DNA of 11,480 nucleotides from Actinomycetes bacterium (GTDB taxonomy: Bacteria > Actinomycetota > Acidimicrobiia > Acidimicrobiales > Microtrichaceae): the NCBI GenBank assembly GCA_023423475.1, contig JAFAFN010000023.1:1-11480 (forward strand), written 5' to 3'. Position numbers and translations under genes: made by a program. The first letter of the stretch is position 1, and each line of letters starts with the position of its first letter. Below the pieces are notes generated by a model. It was not told the DNA's origin and searched no databases. It was given only the letters and a program-made list of their open reading frames with translations. Positions 1-5,696 of the stretch are shown here, piece after piece.

Positions 1-1397
1 GCGCGGGCAGCCCCGACGGCCTGTCGTCGACCTGGTACTGCGCTGCGTCCACGACCGGGGTGCCCGGGGCCATGCACACGCTCATGATCACCAACCCCGG
101 CGACGTCGCCCAGGTCCGTCTCAGCGCCTACGACGCCGAGGGGCTCGAGAAGACCGCGGACGTCGAGGTCGAGGCCGCATCCACCGCGAAGATCGACGTG
201 CGCACCACCTTCGGGACCGAGGACCTGTCGATCATGGCGGAATCGGCCCGCGGCGACCTGGTCGTCGAGCACCGACTCGTCACCGACCTGGGCGCCGATC
301 AGGGGTCGTGCGCCACCTCGGCGTCCGACGAGTGGCACTTCCCGGCGTCGTCCACCACGCTCGGCGCGACGTCACGTCTCGTGCTCTTCAACCCGTTCTC
401 CGCCGATGCGGGTGTGGACGTCACCGTCTACCGCGACGACGGGGTCACCCTGCCGCCCGCCCTCACGGGTGTCGTCGTGCCGGCCGGCACGGTCAAGGTG
501 ATCGACCTCGCCGAGCCGGTGGTGCGGCGCGACCTGTTCGCGATGTCGCTGCGACTGCGGACGGGTCGGGTCATCGCCGAGACCGTCCAGGTGTTCGACC
601 CGAACGTGCAGCGCACCGAAGGTGCCCCGGCGCTGCGTGGTGTGCGGATGCAGCTGGGTGTGCCCCGCCCCGCGTCCGAGTGGGTCTTCGCCGACGGCTT
701 CATCGGTCAGGGCGTGCGAGAGCGACTCGTGGTGCTCAACCCGAACGACGAGAAGATCACCGTGATGGTGCAGGTCATCCCCTTCGGTGGCGCGGATCTC
801 GCCCCGGAGCCCTTCGAGCTCGAGGTCCCACCGAACCGCTACAACTCGATCGATCTGAGCGCCGAGAGCCGGATCCCACCCGAGGGTCTGCACGCCATCC
901 GGGTGCAGTCCGAGGCGGACGACCGAATCGTGGTCGGCCGCTCGGTCTTCATCGACGGCCCGCCCGCCGAGTCCACGACCGAGGGCATCACGCTGCGTCC
1001 CGACCTCGAGTGGGGCGCCACCCTGAGCTCCGGCAGCCCGGTCGCGGCGACCGGCTGGCTGGCCTCGGGCCTGACCGTCGGCAACGGCCAGCAGTCGCTG
1101 CTGCAGGTCCACAACCCGAACGACGGGATCGTGCGGTTCAGCGCATCGATCCGTGGCGGAGAGTACGACGGCATCGTGCTCGCCGAGCAGGTCGAGGTCG
1201 CCGCAGGTGACACCGTCGCCGTGCCGATGCGGGCCGAGGGGCTCAAGTCGGGCGAGGTCACCGTCGTGGTCGACGCCGAGGAGCCGTTGGTGGTCGAACG
1301 GACCATCACCTTCCTGACCCGCGAGGACCTGGCCATGGGTCTCGCCGTGCCATTCACCGGCGCCGACGGGCGGATCGTGTCGCTCGTCGAGGACTGA
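1..1397 (+). CDS. DUF5719 family envelope protein, 5' end missing
   Basis: The frame is open from base 3 to the TGA at 1395-1397 (464 visible residues), and the true start lies upstream of the window. A GTG at 60 is internal, because coding sequence precedes it: a Trp-Tyr-Cys-Ala-Ala segment at bases 33-47 that I recognise as typical of DUF5719 proteins. The visible part has no membrane span and is rich in beta-forming stretches. It contains four copies of an Asn-Pro turn followed by alternating hydrophobic residues and a Gly-rich turn, with the Asn codons at 93, 390, 738 and 1113. This suggests four tandem beta-sandwich-like repeats of about 100-125 residues. Family members are usually predicted to be secreted or membrane-anchored through an N-terminal segment, which is not visible here. 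Function is unknown; actinobacterial neighbours are often envelope glycosyltransferases. The family call is fairly firm; the repeat interpretation is my inference. Confidence 0.82.
   Translation, partial: AGSPDGLSSTWYCAASTTGVPGAMHTLMITNPGDVAQVRLSAYDAEGLEKTADVEVEAASTAKIDVRTTFGTEDLSIMAESARGDLVVEHRLVTDLGADQGSCATSASDEWHFPASSTTLGATSRLVLFNPFSADAGVDVTVYRDDGVTLPPALTGVVVPAGTVKVIDLAEPVVRRDLFAMSLRLRTGRVIAETVQVFDPNVQRTEGAPALRGVRMQLGVPRPASEWVFADGFIGQGVRERLVVLNPNDEKITVMVQVIPFGGADLAPEPFELEVPPNRYNSIDLSAESRIPPEGLHAIRVQSEADDRIVVGRSVFIDGPPAESTTEGITLRPDLEWGATLSSGSPVAATGWLASGLTVGNGQQSLLQVHNPNDGIVRFSASIRGGEYDGIVLAEQVEVAAGDTVAVPMRAEGLKSGEVTVVVDAEEPLVVERTITFLTREDLAMGLAVPFTGADGRIVSLVED
1389..1393 (+). promoter_or_regulatory. 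ribosome binding site of the thioredoxin-like gene
   Basis: GAGGA lies inside the last codons of the DUF5719 gene, eight bases before the GTG at 1402. It supports that start and suggests the two genes are translated from one message. Confidence 0.55.
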
Positions 1398-1401
1398 CCC
1401 G

Positions 1402-1848
1402 GTGGACCGCATCCTCGTCGCCCTGGCGCTCGCCGCGGTGGTCGTCGTGATCGCCGTGGTGCTGCAACGCCGACGCCCCGACGCGCCGACCCAACCCACC
1501 GGTGGGTTCACCGCTCCTGCGCAGCTGGACCGCGCCGACTTCGCACGCAGCGATGCACCGTGGTTGGTGGTCGTGTTCACCTCGGCCACCTGCGACACGT
1601 GCGCGGACGTCGCGGCGAAGGCCGCGATCCTGGAGTCACCCGAGGTCGCCGTGCAGGTGGTCGAAGCGGTCGAGGATCGTGACCTGCACCAGCGCTACGG
1701 GGTCGAGGCAGTGCCGATCGTGGCCATCGCCGGCTCCGACGGGGCGGTCCGCTCGTCGTTCCTGGGTCCGGTGTCGTCGACGCACCTGTGGGCGGCGCTC
1801 GCCGAGCTCCGCGACCCGGGCAGCGTGCCACCCGACTGCTCGCACTGA
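1402..1848 (+). CDS. membrane-anchored thioredoxin-fold protein
   Basis: This 148-residue protein has a single N-terminal hydrophobic helix (about residues 4-21), an arginine cluster (23-25), a short Pro/Thr-rich linker, then a thioredoxin fold. The fold shows a strand ending Val-Val-Val-Phe-Thr, a redox-active C64-D-T-C67 motif and a Val-Pro (P105) at the cis-proline position. A third cysteine (C146) sits two residues from the end. The family performs dithiol-disulfide exchange. The CxxC spacing is classical, but the Asp-Thr pair between the cysteines is not the Gly-Pro of housekeeping thioredoxins. The arginines after the helix would by the positive-inside rule put the domain in the cytoplasm, which is unusual for an anchored thioredoxin. 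It starts four bases after the DUF5719 stop, so the two are probably co-transcribed; the substrate is unknown. Confidence 0.85.
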   Translation: MDRILVALALAAVVVVIAVVLQRRRPDAPTQPTGGFTAPAQLDRADFARSDAPWLVVVFTSATCDTCADVAAKAAILESPEVAVQVVEAVEDRDLHQRYGVEAVPIVAIAGSDGAVRSSFLGPVSSTHLWAALAELRDPGSVPPDCSH

Positions 1849-1863
1849 TCAGCCCGAACGCGA

Positions 1864-1909
1864 ACCGGGTGCACCTGCGCCGGCGTCTGCCGGCACAAGT
1901 GCACCCGGT
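1864..1909. terminator. bidirectional hairpin between convergent genes
   Basis: Eleven-base perfect arms (1864-1874 and 1899-1909, ACCGGGTGCAC against its complement) continue inward through two isolated mismatches to a six-base GCCGGC stem (1879-1884 with 1889-1894) and a GTCT loop. It lies 15 bases past the thioredoxin-like gene and 21 bases past the end of ftsH on the other strand. Neither side has a T-run, so it resembles the U-less hairpin terminators proposed for high-GC actinobacteria. Terminator function is inferred from position and stability. Confidence 0.7.
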
Positions 1910-1930
1910 AACGAAGCGACCAGCGGTGGA

Positions 1931-4009
1931 TCAGGATCCGGCGGGGTTCGGCCCGAAGGGCTGAGCGGCCGGGCCCGGGGGAATCGGGTTCGGCGGCTGC
2001 GCGTCGGTCGCGGGGCGAGCCGGCGCGGCCTCGATCCGCTCGGCACCCTGAGCCGGGTTGCTGCCCGGTGCCAGGTGCTGGGGCAGCGGGGGCGGCCCGG
2101 TGGGAGCCCCCGGCGACGGCGGTGCGGCAGGGGGTGCTGCGACCGCGCCGTTGGCCTGGGCGATCAGCCGGTTGACCTCGTGACCCGAGATCGTCTCCTG
2201 CTCGAGCAGGCTGCGGGCGATCAGGTCGAGTGAACGACGGTTGACCGTCAACAGGTCGACACAGCGCTCCTCGCCCGTGCGCAGGACCCGGTCGACCTCG
2301 GCGTCGATCAGTCGAGCGGTCTCCTCGGAGTACTGGGGCTTCTGGGCGAAGTCGTCACCCAGGAACACAGGGCCGGAGCCGCCCCAGGCGCGGGGGCCGA
2401 CGGCATCGCTCATGCCGAACTCGGTGACCATGCGGCGAGCCCGCTCGGTCGAGACCTGGAGGTCGTTGCTGGCACCCGTCGACCGGTGGTTGAACACGAG
2501 GTCCTCGGCCACGCGGCCACCCATGGCGACGACGATCGACTCGTCGAGGTACTCCTGGGAGTAGGAGTGCTTCTCCTCCTCCGGGAGCTGCTGGGTCACG
2601 CCGAGCGCCATGCCACGGGGGAGGATCGTCACCTTGTGCACCGGATCGGCGTTGGGCAGGAGCGCCGCACAGAGGGCGTGGCCGGCCTCGTGGTAGGCGG
2701 TGATCTCCTTCTCACGGTCCGAGAGCACCATGGACTCGCGGCGCTGGCCCATGAGGACACGGTCGCGGGCGTCCTCGAAGTCGCGCATCTCGATGACCTT
2801 CGAGCCGCGGCGCACCGCGGTGAGCGCCGATTCGTTGACCAGGTTGGAGAGGTCGGCACCGGACATGCCGGGCGTGCCACGGGCGACCAGGCCGAGGTCG
2901 ACCGACGGGCTGAGCTTCTTGTGCTTGACGTGGACCTCGAGGATGGCCCGACGATCGTCGAGCTCCGGCAGCGGCACGACGACCTGACGGTCGAAGCGAC
3001 CGGGACGCAGGAGCGCCTCGTCGAGGATGTCGGGGCGGTTGGTGGCGGCCATCATCACGATGCCGTCGGTGCCCTCGAAGCCGTCCATCTCCGACAGCAT
3101 CTGGTTGAGCGTCTGCTCACGCTCGTCGTGGCCGCCGCCGAGACCGGCACCGCGCTTGCGGCCGATGGAGTCGATCTCGTCGATGAAGATGATCGCCCGG
3201 CCGTGCTTGCGGGCGGACTCGAAGAGGTCACGCACCCGGCTGGCGCCGACGCCGACGAACATCTCCATGAAGTCCGAGCCGGACACCGACAGGAACGGCA
3301 CGCCGGCCTCGCCCGCGACGGCTCGTGCGAGCAGCGTCTTGCCGGTACCGGGGGGACCGACGAGCAGCACGCCCTTGGGGATGCGCGCACCGATCTCGAG
3401 GAAGCGGTCGGGCTCCTTGAGGAAGTCGACGACCTCTCGGATCTCTCGCTTGACGCCCTCGTAACCGGCGACGTCGGCGAACATCGTGCCCGGGCGCTCG
3501 GTGGAGTAGGTCTTGGCCTTGGAACGGCCGATGGACATGATCCCGCCCATCTGGCCCTGGGCCCGGCGGTTCATCCAGACGAAGAAGCCGATGATCAGCA
3601 GGATCGGCAGCATCAGCGGGAGGAGCTGCCCGATGAAGCTGGCCGTCGGGGTCGAGAACTCGACCTTGACGCCCTTCTCCTCCATCAGCGCGAGCAGCTC
3701 GGGCGGCGGCTCGGTCGGACCGGTGGTGGTGAACTCCTCGCCGCTCTTGCGCTCGCCGGAGATCTCCTGGTCGACGTTGTTCCAGGTGACCTTCGAGATG
3801 TTGCCCTCGTCGACCTGCTCGGTGAACTCCGAGAAGGGGATGGGGTCCTGGGGCTTGGCGGACAGCGACAGGGCGCTGACGATGGTGAGTCCGACCGCGG
3901 CGACGAGGATCCAGATGGCCCACGAGGGGAGCCCGTTGTCGCCCTTGGTGCCGGGCCGGCCCTTGCCACCCGAACCGGGCGCGGAGGAGTCGTTGTGGTC
4001 AGACGGCAT
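1931..4009 (-). CDS. ftsH: ATP-dependent zinc metalloprotease FtsH
   Basis: This 692-residue membrane-bound AAA+ protease degrades misfolded membrane proteins and short-lived regulators. A polar, Gly-rich N-terminus (1-26) precedes a first helix (27-49), an extracytoplasmic domain (50-123) and a second helix (about 124-146). The AAA module has Walker A GPPGTGKT (218-225), the pore-loop FVG (251-253), Walker B IIFIDEID (273-280) and the second region of homology with its arginines around 321-342. The protease domain has HEAGH (440-444) with the zinc-binding histidines and the catalytic Glu, and D516 in SNDLQ is the likely third ligand. The last 70 residues (622-692) are a Pro/Ala-rich disordered tail; mycobacterial FtsH has a comparable extension. 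All key residues are present, so it should be active. The ATG at 4009 fits a promoter box six bases upstream; no good Shine-Dalgarno precedes it. It is transcribed alone, convergent with the thioredoxin-like gene. Confidence 0.98.
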   Translation of the reverse strand: MPSDHNDSSAPGSGGKGRPGTKGDNGLPSWAIWILVAAVGLTIVSALSLSAKPQDPIPFSEFTEQVDEGNISKVTWNNVDQEISGERKSGEEFTTTGPTEPPPELLALMEEKGVKVEFSTPTASFIGQLLPLMLPILLIIGFFVWMNRRAQGQMGGIMSIGRSKAKTYSTERPGTMFADVAGYEGVKREIREVVDFLKEPDRFLEIGARIPKGVLLVGPPGTGKTLLARAVAGEAGVPFLSVSGSDFMEMFVGVGASRVRDLFESARKHGRAIIFIDEIDSIGRKRGAGLGGGHDEREQTLNQMLSEMDGFEGTDGIVMMAATNRPDILDEALLRPGRFDRQVVVPLPELDDRRAILEVHVKHKKLSPSVDLGLVARGTPGMSGADLSNLVNESALTAVRRGSKVIEMRDFEDARDRVLMGQRRESMVLSDREKEITAYHEAGHALCAALLPNADPVHKVTILPRGMALGVTQQLPEEEKHSYSQEYLDESIVVAMGGRVAEDLVFNHRSTGASNDLQVSTERARRMVTEFGMSDAVGPRAWGGSGPVFLGDDFAQKPQYSEETARLIDAEVDRVLRTGEERCVDLLTVNRRSLDLIARSLLEQETISGHEVNRLIAQANGAVAAPPAAPPSPGAPTGPPPLPQHLAPGSNPAQGAERIEAAPARPATDAQPPNPIPPGPAAQPFGPNPAGS

Positions 4010-4015
4010 GTGGAC

Positions 4016-4021
4016 AGCCTA
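4016..4021 (-). promoter_or_regulatory. -10 box of a probable leaderless ftsH promoter
   Basis: Read on the minus strand this is TAGGCT, matching the actinobacterial TANNNT -10. It is followed by six bases and then the ftsH ATG. That spacing would start the transcript at or next to the start codon. No recognisable -35 hexamer lies 17 bases further upstream, as is common for actinobacterial promoters. Confidence 0.5.
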
Positions 4022-4130
4022 GGAGCACCGGGAGACATCGCCGTGGCGTTCGTCGCATGCAGCTGAGAACACTGTGCAATTGCTCCGCAGTCCCGCCCCG
4101 AGCATCCCTCCGCTGCGCCGGGGACACCGG

Positions 4131-4136
4131 TACCGT
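4131..4136 (+). promoter_or_regulatory. -10 box of a probable leaderless DUF3499 promoter
   Basis: TACCGT matches TANNNT and is followed by seven bases and the GTG at 4144. The arrangement mirrors that of the divergent ftsH promoter. No Shine-Dalgarno is present between the box and the start, which supports a leaderless message. The intergenic stretch 4010-4143 holds these two promoters and no other gene that I can support. Confidence 0.5.
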
Positions 4137-4143
4137 CGACGGG

Positions 4144-4386
4144 GTGAGCAGGAGCTGTGCACGTCCCGGATGCAGTCGGCCGGCGGTGGCGACGCTGTCG
4201 TACAACTACGCGGACGGCGTGGTCCACCTCGAGGAGCTCACCCCCGAGGACCACCCGATGGTGCACGACCTCTGTCGGATGCACGCCTCCACGATCCGGG
4301 TGCCCCGTGGCTGGACGCTGCGTGACCGCTGGAGCGAGTACGCCGCCGAGGTCGACCAGACGCAGCTCGACCTGATCGGCGCGTGA
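4144..4386 (+). CDS. DUF3499 family small protein
   Basis: This 80-residue protein is of an actinobacteria-restricted family of unknown function. The N-terminus MSRSCARPGCSRPAV and the Asp-Leu-Cys-x-x-His-Ala followed by Pro-Arg-Gly-Trp are the family signature as I know it. C5, C10, C44 and H47 form a C-x4-C...C-x2-H set that could bind zinc. Only the GTG at 4144 puts the signature at the N-terminus and suits the promoter box at 4131. An upstream ATG at 4057 would add 29 residues not expected in the family. In mycobacteria, as I recall, the homologue lies beside manB (the Rv3258c/Rv3257c pair); here manB is about 5.8 kb downstream. The stop overlaps the start of the CPBP protease gene (GTGA, 4383-4386), so the pair is translationally coupled. 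Confidence 0.88.
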   Translation: MSRSCARPGCSRPAVATLSYNYADGVVHLEELTPEDHPMVHDLCRMHASTIRVPRGWTLRDRWSEYAAEVDQTQLDLIGA

Positions 4387-5135
4387 CGCTCCCTCCGGAG
4401 CCGGTCGAACCGGTCACCGGGGACCTGCGAGAGGACTGGGGGCCCGGCGCGAACTGGGGCCTCGGCGAGGTGTTCGCCGGCATCGCAGCGAGCTTCGTGC
4501 TGTCGGTCCTGGTCGGCGGGATCGTGATCGCGATCGCGGGTTGGTCGAACGACGACATCCCGATCTGGGGGATGGCCCTGCTGCAGGTGCCGCTGTGGGG
4601 TGGCTACCTCGGGGCGGTCGTGTACGCCGGCCGTGTCCGCGGCGACGGCGTCGTCAGGGACTTCGGGGTGCGCGCCACCTGGTGGGATGCCCCGGTGGGA
4701 CTGGTCATCGGCATCCTCACCCAGGTGGTGGTCCTCCCACTGCTGTACATCCCGATCCTCGAGCTCGTGGGCTCCGACTCCGAGGAGCTGTCACGCCCTG
4801 CCAAGGAGCTGGCAGAACGCGCCGACTCGCCCGTCGGCTGGATCGTCTTCGCGCTCATCGTCGGGCTGGGCGCGCCGCTGGTCGAGGAGCTGTTCTACCG
4901 AGGTCTCTTCCTGCGGTCCCTCGAGAAGGCGGGCACGGGCCGGGTCGTCGCCGTGGTGATCTCGTCGGTGGTCTTCGCCGCGATCCACTTCCAGGCGCTC
5001 CAGTTCCCCGGCCTGTTGGCGTTCGGCCTGATCGCCGGCACACTGGCGGCACGCAGCGGACGCCTCGGGCCCGCCGTGTGGGCCCACATCGGCTTCAACA
5101 TGACGACCGTCGTGGTGCTGTACCTCGGCTCCTGA
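4383..5135 (+). CDS. CPBP-family intramembrane metalloprotease
   Basis: This 250-residue multi-pass protein is related to Rce1-type CAAX prenyl endopeptidases and bacteriocin-immunity (Abi) proteins. Hydrophobic segments lie at about 29-53, 62-82, 104-128, 152-165, 184-201 and 208-223, with a final one near 236-248. The three family motifs are intact: EELFYRG with E168, E169 and R173; a Phe-x-x-x-His motif with H202; and H235-x-x-x-N239. They supply the glutamates and histidines of the intramembrane catalytic site. The first 25 residues are polar and acidic. The GTG at 4383 overlaps the DUF3499 stop by four bases with no separate Shine-Dalgarno, indicating coupled translation. Bacterial members are implicated in bacteriocin maturation or immunity and in membrane protein processing, but nothing nearby identifies a substrate. 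Confidence 0.92.
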   Translation: MTLPPEPVEPVTGDLREDWGPGANWGLGEVFAGIAASFVLSVLVGGIVIAIAGWSNDDIPIWGMALLQVPLWGGYLGAVVYAGRVRGDGVVRDFGVRATWWDAPVGLVIGILTQVVVLPLLYIPILELVGSDSEELSRPAKELAERADSPVGWIVFALIVGLGAPLVEELFYRGLFLRSLEKAGTGRVVAVVISSVVFAAIHFQALQFPGLLAFGLIAGTLAARSGRLGPAVWAHIGFNMTTVVVLYLGS

Positions 5136-5155
5136 GCCCGCAGGACGCACGTCGA

Positions 5156-5176
5156 CGGCTCCGGCGGGTCGAGCCG
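5156..5176 (+). terminator. possible hairpin terminator after the CPBP gene
   Basis: CGGCTC (5156-5161) and GAGCCG (5171-5176) form a six-base stem with a nine-base loop, 20 bases after the stop. There is no T-run. It is short enough to be chance in GC-rich DNA, so confidence is low. Confidence 0.25.
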
Positions 5177-5195
5177 CACCGCTCGGGCTGGGTCG

Positions 5196-5237
5196 AACGG
5201 CCCATTTCCGGCAGTCCAACGGCCCATTTGGGCCGTT
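5196..5237 (+). promoter_or_regulatory. direct repeat plus palindrome, candidate activator site
   Basis: AACGGCCCATTT occurs exactly twice, at 5196-5207 and 5218-5229, with starts 22 bases apart (about two helical turns). The second copy extends into a perfect inverted repeat: AACGGCCC (5218-5225), an ATTT centre, and GGGCCGTT (5230-5237). The right arm could also pair with the first copy. The block ends six bases before a sigma-28-like -35 candidate, which is where an activator would sit. An alternative is a terminator hairpin for the CPBP gene, but the duplicated half-site and the absence of a T-run favour a protein-binding site. The binding protein is unknown. Confidence 0.5.
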
Positions 5238-5243
5238 CCCGCT

Positions 5244-5271
5244 CTCATTCCACCCCTCCACCTGCCGATGG
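5244..5271 (+). promoter_or_regulatory. sigma-28 (FliA/WhiG/SigD)-like promoter candidate
   Basis: CTCAT (5244-5248), a 15-base spacer, then GCCGATGG (5264-5271) resemble the sigma-28 consensus, roughly CTAAA, about 15 bases, GCCGATAA. The -10-like element matches six of eight positions, including the diagnostic GCCGAT core; the -35-like element matches three of five. Transcription would start near 5278. The spacing and the adjacent upstream repeats support it, but no sigma-28 or motility gene lies in this window, so this is inference from motif and position. Confidence 0.4.
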
Positions 5272-5304
5272 GAACATGCGCCGACGCATTCCTCATCGGC
5301 GCAT
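5264..5304 (+). other. 5'-leader hairpin with a competing alternative pairing
   Basis: ATGCGCCGA (5276-5284) and TCGGCGCAT (5296-5304) form a perfect nine-base inverted repeat with an 11-base loop. The segment 5294-5300 can instead pair with GCCGATG at 5264-5270, so two structures exclude each other. If the promoter candidate at 5244-5271 is real, the nine-base hairpin begins almost at the 5' end of the transcript of the zinc-ribbon gene, about 50 bases before its start. It might stabilise the message or bind a protein; role unknown. Confidence 0.4.
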
Positions 5305-5344
5305 CCGGCCGCTGGGGCACGGATCGATCATCGAACTGTGGAGC

Positions 5345-5349
5345 AGGAG
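5345..5349 (+). promoter_or_regulatory. ribosome binding site of the zinc-ribbon gene
   Basis: AGGAG lies four bases before the GTG at 5354. It is one of the few clear Shine-Dalgarno sites in the window and decides the start of this small gene. It also implies a leadered transcript, unlike its neighbours. Confidence 0.6.
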
Positions 5350-5353
5350 AACC

Positions 5354-5551
5354 GTGGGGTCGTGCAACGCGTGTGGCAACGAGCAGGTGGAGATCGGTCT
5401 GACGATCGACGGTTCGCGACTGATCATGCGGTCGTGTTCGAACTGCGACACGAGGAGCTGGCACCGCGACGGTGAGTCCGTGGGGCTCGACGGCGTGCTC
5501 CACGACATCAGCGCGGTCCCGACGCGCTACCGCCGTTCGCTGTCCGCCTGA
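5354..5551 (+). CDS. small zinc-ribbon protein of unknown function
   Basis: This 65-residue protein has two Cys-x-x-Cys knuckles, C4-N-A-C7 followed by Gly, and C28-S-N-C31 followed by Asp. They are separated by 20 residues containing a Val-Glu-Ile...Leu-Ile-Met beta-like stretch. This is the classic layout of a single treble-clef or zinc-ribbon domain. The second knuckle continues into Arg-Ser-Trp-His-Arg-Asp-Gly, then a short acidic-hydrophobic stretch and a basic tail ending near Tyr-Arg-Arg. No membrane segment is present. The GTG at 5354 follows AGGAG; the frame stays open upstream, but no start there has a good site. The gene stands alone, 218 bases after the CPBP gene and 145 bases before the large membrane protein, behind an elaborate control region. 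Such proteins commonly bind nucleic acid or protein partners; no specific role can be assigned. Confidence 0.8.
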   Translation: MGSCNACGNEQVEIGLTIDGSRLIMRSCSNCDTRSWHRDGESVGLDGVLHDISAVPTRYRRSLSA

Positions 5552-5634
5552 GGGCACAGCTGCGACCCGACACGCAGGATCCGGCTCGCGTCGGAGCTCC
5601 CTGAACGCCCTCGCGCCGTGCCACGACTGGGTTG

Positions 5635-5647
5635 TCAGGTGACCTGA
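5635..5647. promoter_or_regulatory. short palindrome, candidate operator
   Basis: TCAGGT, a single central G, then ACCTGA form a perfect 13-base palindrome. It lies about 35-47 bases before the -10 candidate of the large membrane protein gene. The symmetry suits a dimeric repressor or activator. The intergenic stretch 5552-5696 contains nothing else I can support. Confidence 0.35.
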
Positions 5648-5681
5648 ACACCACGTGTCCCCCTCCGGGCGCGAGCCGTGC

Positions 5682-5687
5682 CACCAT
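5682..5687 (+). promoter_or_regulatory. weak -10 candidate before the large membrane protein gene
   Basis: CACCAT differs from TANNNT only at the first base and ends nine bases before the ATG at 5697. The arrangement resembles the leaderless starts elsewhere in the window but is the weakest example. Confidence 0.25.
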
Positions 5688-5696
5688 GGTGGCTCC

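Noticed and set aside
372..1598. Minus-strand open frame across DUF5719 and the thioredoxin-like gene
   Set aside because: It spans two well-supported plus-strand genes and has no domain-like content.
2486..4066. 526-codon open frame on the plus strand opposite ftsH
   Set aside because: It is the mirror frame of a certain ftsH gene in GC-rich DNA. Its product is low-complexity and rich in His, Asp, Glu and Arg, with no recognisable domain.
4057..4386. Upstream ATG start for the DUF3499 gene
   Set aside because: The added residues do not match the family, and the GTG at 4144 follows a TANNNT box at leaderless distance.
5218..5237. Palindrome read as an intrinsic terminator of the CPBP gene
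   Set aside because: It lies 82 bases past the stop, lacks a T-run and shares a duplicated half-site 22 bases upstream, so an operator is the better reading; a dual role cannot be excluded.
4541..5551. 336-codon plus-strand frame running across the CPBP gene to 5551
   Set aside because: Up to about 5135 it is an out-of-frame reading of the CPBP gene. Only the last 65 codons, from the GTG at 5354, look like a real protein.
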